Assembly (NCBI GenBank): GCA_903853735.1
Contig: CAINUH010000224.1
Location: 1 to 10,181, forward strand
Origin: an uncultured Desulfomonile sp.
GTDB taxonomy: Bacteria > Desulfobacterota > Desulfomonilia > Desulfomonilales > Desulfomonilaceae
Direction of reading: 5' to 3'
DNA: 10,181 nucleotides
Under the pieces are notes generated by a model, which worked only from the letters and a program-made list of their open reading frames with translations, was not told the DNA's origin and ran no database searches. Below are positions 5,874 to 10,181 of the stretch, in pieces (positions within the stretch are counted from its first letter, which is position 1; each line of letters begins with the position of its first letter). The translations under genes and the position numbers were made by a program.

Positions 5874-6800
5874 ATGATAGAAAAGAAGCCAAGAATAGTG
5901 ATTATCGCGGGTCCTACCGCAGCGGGAAAAACCGCGGTCGGTTTGGAATTGGCAGAGGAATTCGGTGCCCACATCGTGTCCGCCGATTCCGTTCAGGTTT
6001 ACAGGTATATGGACATTGGTTCTGCAAAGCCCTCTCTCATTGAACGAGCGCGTGTGCCTCACCACATGATAGACATTCGAGATCCGAATGAATACTTTTC
6101 AGCAGGGGACTATGTGAGAGAAGGTCGAGAATGTATAGAAAAGATTCTAAAAAAAGGGTTGATTCCTCTTGTGATTGGAGGAACCGGGATGTATATTCGA
6201 TTGCTGCTTGGGGGCATCGTAAGTACGTCCCCTACGGAGCCGGAACTACGGAAGAATTTGCGTCTCGAGGAAGAAAGAGATGGGCCGGGTGTCCTTTTCA
6301 AGAGGCTTGCCCGCGTCGATCCCGAATCAGCAGCCCGGATAGGAGCAAGCAATATCTCCAGGATAGTTCGGGCGCTGGAGGTTTTTGGACTCACCGGTCG
6401 AAGGCTGTCGGAGCTTCAACGGGAGCATGCGTTCCGGGACCGGCCATACAGGTGCCTTTTCATTTATCTGTCACCCGACAGGGAACTGCTTTATCAACGG
6501 ATCGACAACCGGGTTGACAGCATGGTAAGAGTAGGCCTGTTGGAGGAAGTTGGTCAACTGCACGAGCGCGGGTACGGTCCTGAACTGAAGTCGATGCAGT
6601 CCCTAGGCTATCGCCACATGGGAATGGTCTTGGCCGGAAAGATGGACCTGGATGATGCGATCCGACTGATGAAACGGGATACGCGGCGTTATGCCAAGAG
6701 GCAGTTGACATGGTTTCGTTCCGAACCCGAGGGATTATGGAGCGATCCCCAGGACTTGTCAGGGATCCAACTAATGGTTTCTGATTTTCTCGGGCACTGA
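5874..6800 (+). CDS. miaA: tRNA dimethylallyltransferase
   Basis: 308 residues from ATG 5874; E. coli MiaA has 316. It transfers the dimethylallyl group from DMAPP to N6 of A37 in tRNAs reading UNN codons. Visible: a P-loop (GPTAAGKT, 13-20), the substrate segment ADSVQVYRYMDIGSAKP (37-53) with the catalytic-type Asp38, PHHMIDIRDP, the GGTGMYIRLL loop near 102-111, the SMQSLGYRHMG motif, and the C-terminal TRRYAKRQLTWFRSE tRNA-binding signature. The frame is open upstream to a GTG at 5796, but that extension lies inside palindrome copy C and is not MiaA-like, so the ATG next to the P-loop is preferred even though its ribosome site is weak (GGAG at about 15 nt). hfq follows 91 nt downstream, the conserved miaA-hfq order. 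Confidence 0.96.
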   Translation: MIEKKPRIVIIAGPTAAGKTAVGLELAEEFGAHIVSADSVQVYRYMDIGSAKPSLIERARVPHHMIDIRDPNEYFSAGDYVREGRECIEKILKKGLIPLVIGGTGMYIRLLLGGIVSTSPTEPELRKNLRLEEERDGPGVLFKRLARVDPESAARIGASNISRIVRALEVFGLTGRRLSELQREHAFRDRPYRCLFIYLSPDRELLYQRIDNRVDSMVRVGLLEEVGQLHERGYGPELKSMQSLGYRHMGMVLAGKMDLDDAIRLMKRDTRRYAKRQLTWFRSEPEGLWSDPQDLSGIQLMVSDFLGH

Positions 6801-6891
6801 TCAATGGCCCGGATATGTTGCCCGTGGGCGAATCCGCCGTCACATTTCCAGCGGCGTTTTGCCTTGGGTTTAGTTTCACGGGGGTGCGGAA

Positions 6892-7125
6892 ATGCCGAAA
6901 ACACATTTTAATATTCAGGATCAGTTTCTCAACCAAGTCCGAAAAGCCAGGATTGAGGTTGAGGCTGTAATGCTCTCGGGAGATGGCGTCAAAGGATACG
7001 TGCGGAGTTTCGACAGCTTCTGCATCATAATTGAAGACTCCCAGGAAATAAGGCTTCTCTACAAGCATGCATTAAGCTTGATCCGACCTGCGGAACCAGG
7101 GGTAAAGATACCCGGCCTCGTCTGA
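6892..7125 (+). CDS. hfq: RNA chaperone Hfq
   Basis: 77 residues from ATG 6892, with a G-rich site (GGGGGTGCGG) just upstream. It has the N-terminal helix with QDQFLNQVRKARIEV (9-23), Sm1 ending GYVRSFDSF, and the Sm2 motif YKHALSLI (57-64). The proximal-face Gln of QDxF and the YKH core are kept, as are rim basic residues (RKAR). The short C-terminal tail is normal outside gammaproteobacteria. The distal face is unusual: where E. coli has VNGIKLQG this protein has LSGDGVKG, so Ile30, Lys31 and Leu32 are replaced by Asp, Gly and Val, and Tyr25 by Val. Hfq forms a hexameric ring that pairs small RNAs with mRNAs. It probably shares transcripts with miaA. Confidence 0.95.
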   Translation: MPKTHFNIQDQFLNQVRKARIEVEAVMLSGDGVKGYVRSFDSFCIIIEDSQEIRLLYKHALSLIRPAEPGVKIPGLV

Positions 7126-7449
7126 TACGGTCAATGCATGTTTAAGGATTTTTGGGGCATGCTTGAAGTACGTGAGGGGTCTGAAAGCGGGCAGAAAGTG
7201 GCCGGTGAAGGAATTCGAGCACCTGGGCGATGCATGCGTCACCTCTACACATCAGTTGTCTTCTTCCCTTCTCCCGAGGGGTAAACAACAATGGCCGTGG
7301 TTGAAACCGGCGGCTTTGACGTTGATCCCTGTAGGGGAACTAATGCCGGGACGCTGTCGGAAAGTTGTATTGTAAGAGAAGAAATCCATCAGTGGGAAGG
7401 GCTCGGACGCTTGCGCCACTAACAATTTGGCAAGTGTCGGTTCCGCGGA
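7126..7449. other. Intergenic region between convergent hfq and exonuclease III genes
   Basis: About 320 bp between two convergent genes. I see no convincing coding frame: a 70-codon plus-strand frame at 7163 has no start signal or family features. It contains GCATG/CATGC half-sites around 7135-7163 that could form a weak hairpin after hfq, and a segment at about 7266-7300 resembling part of the 3992-4064 repeat. CTTGC/GCAAG at 7411-7435 may fold after the exonuclease message. No clear T-tailed terminator was seen on either strand. Confidence 0.45.
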
Positions 7450-8238
7450 TTACTTGCGTAGGGGCGACTCCAACTCGATCCCCACGGGGCAGTGGTCTGA
7501 GCCCATCACTTCCGTAAGGATGAAAGCGGATTTTACCGAATCAAGCATCTCGGAAGTAACGAAGACATAATCGATTCTCCAACCGACATTCCGTTCCCTG
7601 GCCCTGCTCTTCAAGTCCCACCAGCTATACTGGACCTTGTCCCTGTAAAAACGCCGGAATGTATCCTCATATCCTCGGGCCACGGCCTTGTCCATCCACT
7701 CACGCTCGATGGGTAAGAAACCCGACACCGTGGAGTTTTCTTTCGGTCTGGCAAGATCGATCTCGTTGTGGGCAGTGTTGACGTCACCGACGAACATGAT
7801 GCGAGGAATCTTTCTGCGCAAAGCCTCAACATGATCCAAGAAAGCTTCGTAAAAATCCATCTTGAACTGAAGCCGCTCAGGGCCCATTTTCCCATTGGGA
7901 AAATACACGTTTAAAAGGGTAAAATCCTGAAAACCTAGTTGGAGCATCCGACCCTCGTCATCGAACCGGGCAATGCCCATGTTTGTTTCCACATTGCAAG
8001 GCTCGTGCCTCGTGAAAACGGCAACACCGCTGTACCCCTTCTTATTGGGCAAGCTCCAGTAGGTATAATAGCCCTGTGGGCTGATTAAATCGACCGAGAG
8101 CTGGTCGGGGGTTGCCTTGGTTTCCTGCACGCAAAGGATATCCGGAGACTCGGTCGCGAGCCAATCCAGGAAACCTTTCCTATGGGCTGCCCGAATTCCG
8201 TTAACGTTCCAGCTCAGGATCTTGATGGTTTTGGTCAT
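7450..8238 (-). CDS. xth: Exodeoxyribonuclease III / AP endonuclease
   Basis: 262 residues, typical for ExoIII/ExoA. It is a metal-dependent enzyme that cuts DNA at abasic sites and trims 3' ends in base-excision repair. The catalytic set is complete: Asn11 and Asn13 in SWNVNGIRA, the metal ligand Glu39 in CVQETKA, Tyr112 in NVYFPNG, Asp152 and Asn154 in GDVNTAHNEIDL, Asp223 in GWRIDYVFVT, and Asp248-His249 in GSDHCPV. The WNVNGIRA start puts it in the ExoA/APE1-like branch. The ATG at 8238 is the only start that keeps the first beta strand, yet the preceding sequence (ACAACATCTGCC) shows no Shine-Dalgarno. The tRNA-Leu gene ends 49 nt upstream on the same strand, so the message probably arises from processing of a joint transcript. 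Confidence 0.95.
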   Translation of the reverse strand: MTKTIKILSWNVNGIRAAHRKGFLDWLATESPDILCVQETKATPDQLSVDLISPQGYYTYWSLPNKKGYSGVAVFTRHEPCNVETNMGIARFDDEGRMLQLGFQDFTLLNVYFPNGKMGPERLQFKMDFYEAFLDHVEALRRKIPRIMFVGDVNTAHNEIDLARPKENSTVSGFLPIEREWMDKAVARGYEDTFRRFYRDKVQYSWWDLKSRARERNVGWRIDYVFVTSEMLDSVKSAFILTEVMGSDHCPVGIELESPLRK

Positions 8239-8287
8239 GGCAGATGTTGTGGCCGCACGAAAGAGCGGGTTTCACAAGGAATTCCGT

Positions 8288-8375
8288 TGGTGCCGAAGGC
8301 CGGACTCGAACCGGCACGAGCTCTCGCCCGCCACCCCCTCAAGATGGTGTGTCTACCAAATTCCACCACTTCGGC
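8288..8375 (-). tRNA. tRNA-Leu (anticodon GAG)
   Basis: On the minus strand the acceptor stem GCCGAAG (8369-8375) pairs with CTTCGGC (8292-8298), followed by discriminator A and an encoded CCA (8288-8290). The D-arm has GGTAGAC. The anticodon stem CCATC/GGTGG holds the loop TTGAGGG, with anticodon GAG complementary to 8338-8340. A long variable arm, as in class II tRNAs, precedes the T arm GCCGG-TTCGAGT-CCGGC. All features fit leucine; it reads CUC and CUU codons. Confidence 0.96.
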
Positions 8376-8384
8376 ACGCTTATA

Positions 8385-8413
8385 ATGGTATATAATGGGT
8401 GTTGGTTAGTCAA
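8385..8413 (-). promoter_or_regulatory. Promoter for tRNA-Leu and probably xth
   Basis: On the minus strand TTGACT (8408-8413) is followed after 17 bp by TACCAT (8385-8390), within an AT-rich TATATACCATTATAAG stretch. The -10 lies about 10 bp before the mature tRNA 5' end, which is the expected distance. The -35 is strong and the exact -10 is uncertain because of overlapping TATA motifs. Confidence 0.5.
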
Positions 8414-8497
8414 CAGTAAAGAGTGGGTTTGCAGAGAGCAAATAATCTGTCCGGATTTGTAGCACATAAACGGTCCGGTTTATAGGTCGGAGCGGAG

Positions 8498-8641
8498 GTG
8501 ACTCTTGATGCCGACACAGTTGATTTGAATCCTGATGAACTTGTAACCGGTTCCTGGGAGGTGCTCGCGGGTAATGGGCTCGGATCCAGAATTAGTTTGT
8601 TTCAGGATGTTCGTTGTGAAAAAGGCAAATATTATACATAG
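8498..8641 (+). CDS. Possible small or relic ORF (47 codons) upstream of the rsmH promoter
   Basis: GTG 8498 with GGAG about 5 nt upstream opens a 47-residue frame ending at TAG 8641. The product is protein-like: acidic start (LDADTVDLNPDELV), then TGSWEVLAGNGLGSRISLFQ and a Cys/Lys-rich end. No family is recognised. It may be a real small protein, a fragment of a lost gene or a chance frame. It is too short to judge by codon use. Confidence 0.25.
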   Translation: MTLDADTVDLNPDELVTGSWEVLAGNGLGSRISLFQDVRCEKGKYYT

Positions 8642-8671
8642 TTTTTTATTAAATATCAAGTTAAAAATTGC

Positions 8672-8698
8672 TTGACATCCGAACCTATTGGTTATAAT
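8672..8698 (+). promoter_or_regulatory. Consensus -35/-10 pair, likely dcw promoter
   Basis: TTGACA (8672-8677) and TATAAT (8693-8698) both match the sigma-70 consensus exactly, in AT-rich surroundings. The spacer is only 15 bp, shorter than the optimal 17, which may make activity depend on a regulator. A transcript from here would have a leader of about 315 nt before rsmH. Confidence 0.55.
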
Positions 8699-8718
8699 CT
8701 TTTTTCAAGACATTAATT

Positions 8719-8871
8719 AGAAGCGGTTTCGAGAATGCGAGGATTCACCCTCTCCAGTTCCTTTCAATCAAGGAATGGAAACGTAACGTACTGAAAATAG
8801 AGTGTTTGTGCTTACTCATCTTATGGGACAATTTGGGGTGACGGCGCTTTCCGGATTGTCAAACCGCTTCT
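8719..8871 (+). repeat. Inverted repeat flanking a 131-nt segment in the rsmH leader
   Basis: AGAAGCGGTTT (8719-8729) and AAACCGCTTCT (8861-8871) are perfect 11-bp complements. Between them a smaller stem, TTCCTT (8758-8763) with AAGGAA (8770-8775), has the loop TCAATC. In RNA the outer arms could close a multi-branched structure like a riboswitch base helix. In DNA they could be the ends of a small inserted element. No known riboswitch consensus was recognised. Confidence 0.5.
8824..8838 (+). promoter_or_regulatory. MraZ-box-like direct repeat (TGGGA-N5-TGGGG)
   Basis: TGGGA (8824-8828) and TGGGG (8834-8838) are separated by 5 bp. This is the repeat unit and spacing described for MraZ operators at the head of dcw clusters, where two to four copies are usual. 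Only two copies are seen and they lie about 125 bp downstream of the promoter-like sequence, so repression would have to act by roadblock. Chance occurrence is possible. Confidence 0.35.
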
Positions 8872-9020
8872 CATGCGAATGCGCCTTGGTCAGATTGATA
8901 TTGACGAGCAGCGACGCCCGTCACAACTAAGACTTTCTCGTTGCCGGCGTGACTTATTTGAACGTGAATACAATAAGCTCAAAGACTCCGGACAGACGTG
9001 GTTACTGTCAGGAAGCCTGG

Positions 9021-9941
9021 TTGGCGCAAAGGACACCAATTGCGCATGAACCCGTCATGGTACAGGAAATGCTTCAGGCTATTAAACCGCATTCTGGAGG
9101 TGTTTATCTCGACGGGACCCTGGGAGCAGGAGGATACTCTGAGGCGATTCTCCTGGAATCCGGCCCCTGCGGAAAAGTAATAGGCATTGATCTGGACACT
9201 CAGGCTGTATTGGGCGCCGCATGTCGACTTTCAAAATTCAGAGAAAGGTTCAAGGCCCTTCACGGAGGTTTTCAACACATTGCTGAAATTTTCGAGAAGC
9301 AAGGGGTTGCCGCATTGGACGGGGCTGTGCTGGACCTGGGCATATCTTCTGAACAGTTGGACAGTCCCGAGAGAGGCTTCAGCTTTAGGTTCGACGGACC
9401 TCTCGACATGAGATTTGACACATCATCAGGAGAAACTGCACTGGCTTACTTGGGACATATTTCTGTTGATCGACTTGAAGAAATACTTGCAACATACGGA
9501 GAGGAAAGGTATTACAAGAAACTAGCCCGCGGCATCCACCATGAATCCCGTCGCGGGAACCTGTCGACCACGGGAGATCTTGTGAGGGTGGTGACAAGAC
9601 TTCTTGGTAGGCGCCGAGGAAAGATTCATCCGGCAACTCGTACTTTCCAGGCTTTGAGAATCGCCGTCAACGGTGAAATGGAGAATCTGAAAGCCGGTCT
9701 TGACCAGATCCCCGAGAGCTTAGGGCCCGGGGCTCGGTTGTGCGTGGTTTCGTACCATTCTCTGGAGGACAGGCAGGTGAAGCTCTCGTTCAGAGAGAGA
9801 GGCAAGATTCGGGAGAAGTGGAAGATCTTGACGCCAAAACCTCTGAAGCCTACAGCGGATGAGGTTCGGCTGAATTCGCGTGCGCGATCGGCGTCCATGA
9901 GGGTGCTGGAATGTTTAGGCGGCCAAATCCAAGGACCATGA
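9021..9941 (+). CDS. rsmH: 16S rRNA m4C1402 methyltransferase RsmH (MraW)
   Basis: 306 residues from TTG 9021; the E. coli enzyme has 313. It uses AdoMet to N4-methylate C1402 in the decoding centre of 16S rRNA. Motifs: HEPVMVQEML near the N-terminus, the AdoMet loop DGTLGAGGYSEAIL (31-44), GIDLDTQA, LDLGISSEQLDSPERGFSF, DGPLDMRFD, HPATRTFQALRIAVNGE and SYHSLEDRQVK near the C-terminus. The TTG is preferred because AGGAAG stands 5 nt before it and homology begins just after. The frame is also open from GTG 8949, which would add 24 residues without an SD or family support. ftsL follows 3 nt after the stop. This order is the usual start of the dcw cluster, here without mraZ. Confidence 0.95.
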   Translation: MAQRTPIAHEPVMVQEMLQAIKPHSGGVYLDGTLGAGGYSEAILLESGPCGKVIGIDLDTQAVLGAACRLSKFRERFKALHGGFQHIAEIFEKQGVAALDGAVLDLGISSEQLDSPERGFSFRFDGPLDMRFDTSSGETALAYLGHISVDRLEEILATYGEERYYKKLARGIHHESRRGNLSTTGDLVRVVTRLLGRRRGKIHPATRTFQALRIAVNGEMENLKAGLDQIPESLGPGARLCVVSYHSLEDRQVKLSFRERGKIREKWKILTPKPLKPTADEVRLNSRARSASMRVLECLGGQIQGP

Positions 9942-9944
9942 ACG

Positions 9945-10181
9945 ATGACTTTTGAGGCGAGAGCAGCAGATCAACCCGAAACATTTTTCCCGGGACCCTT
10001 TCACTGGGAGACCGCGAGGGCACAGGTTCGTCGCGCTTCGCCTTTTATAGGACTATGTCTTGCGGCTGCTCTGCTCCTGACAGGCCTTTTTTACGTATGG
10101 ACCAGCATGCAGCAGGTCCAGATCGGTTACGACATATCAGCTTTGGAGGCGAAAAGCAGGGAACTCAAAAACCGCAAGCGA
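9945..10181 (+). CDS. ftsL: Cell division protein FtsL-like, N-terminal part (runs off right edge)
   Basis: 79 codons from ATG 9945, which lies 3 nt after the rsmH stop; AAGGA within the end of rsmH serves as ribosome site, so the two are translationally linked. The layout is that of FtsL: a short cytoplasmic N-terminus, one membrane segment (about 33-53, GLCLAAALLLTGLFYVW), then the start of a periplasmic coiled coil (VQIGYDISALEAKSRELKNR). FtsL joins FtsB and FtsQ to activate septal wall synthesis by FtsWI. Sequence conservation in the family is low, so the call leans on topology and position between rsmH and the expected ftsI. The C-terminal part is outside the window. Confidence 0.88.
   Translation, partial: MTFEARAADQPETFFPGPFHWETARAQVRRASPFIGLCLAAALLLTGLFYVWTSMQQVQIGYDISALEAKSRELKNRKR

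Larger units (their letters stand above)
8376..9020. other. Long intergenic and leader region ahead of the dcw cluster
   Basis: About 645 bp between the tRNA and the chosen rsmH start. In order it holds the tRNA promoter (minus), the possible 47-codon ORF, an AT-rich stretch with a consensus-like promoter (8672-8698), an inverted repeat with arms at 8719 and 8861, a hairpin at 8754-8778, two TGGGN boxes, and a 58-codon frame (8873-9049) that overlaps the start of rsmH out of frame. No mraZ coding sequence was found in any frame. Confidence 0.6.

Noticed and set aside
6460..7068. Minus-strand 202-codon frame opposite miaA-hfq
   Set aside because: It overlaps two well-supported genes, has no start signal and no recognisable motifs.
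7163..7375. 70-codon frame downstream of hfq
   Set aside because: No ribosome site, no conserved features and unusual composition; treated as intergenic.
8758..8783. CTTTCAATCAAGGAATGGAAAC resembling a CRISPR repeat
   Set aside because: Only one copy is present, with no spaced repeats or cas genes in the window.

Overview
The window looks like chromosomal housekeeping DNA from an anaerobic deltaproteobacterium (Desulfobacterota, perhaps near Desulfomonile or Syntrophobacter). This rests on a small acidic single-cluster ferredoxin, a miaA-hfq pair, a short one-module YggT next to YggU, a YkgJ-type cysteine-cluster protein, and intergenic palindromes rich in CTCTGTG-like units. The genus is inference from gene style; no search was possible.

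Layout. Positions 1-2595 (minus strand) carry an RND/MMPL-type 12-TM exporter followed by the start of a small membrane protein that runs off the window. Positions 2596-3188 hold the decayed C-terminal end of an IS3-family transposase. Positions 3189-3895 (minus) are yggT and yggU/DUF167, separated by a palindrome. Positions 3900-4144 hold a large nested inverted repeat. An HU-type nucleoid protein gene (minus) and a ferredoxin gene (plus) then diverge from a compact 190-bp region with a promoter candidate for each. Next on the plus strand come a YkgJ-family gene, miaA and hfq; intergenic palindromes precede the first two. On the minus strand, a tRNA-Leu(GAG) with its own promoter sits just upstream of an exonuclease III/AP endonuclease gene. 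The last part (plus) is the start of the division and cell-wall (dcw) cluster: rsmH then ftsL, which runs off the right edge.

How the genes relate. rsmH-ftsL is the classic order at the head of the dcw cluster, but no mraZ precedes it. The long rsmH leader still has two TGGGN repeats at MraZ-box spacing, a consensus -35/-10 pair and an 11-bp inverted repeat with arms 131 nt apart. miaA-hfq is the widely conserved tRNA-modification/RNA-chaperone pair. This Hfq keeps the Sm2 YKHA core but differs at the residues that form the distal A-rich RNA face in E. coli.

I found no clearly new multi-gene system, CRISPR array, phage or defence island. The most interesting material is non-coding: the rsmH leader and the repeated imperfect palindromes between genes.
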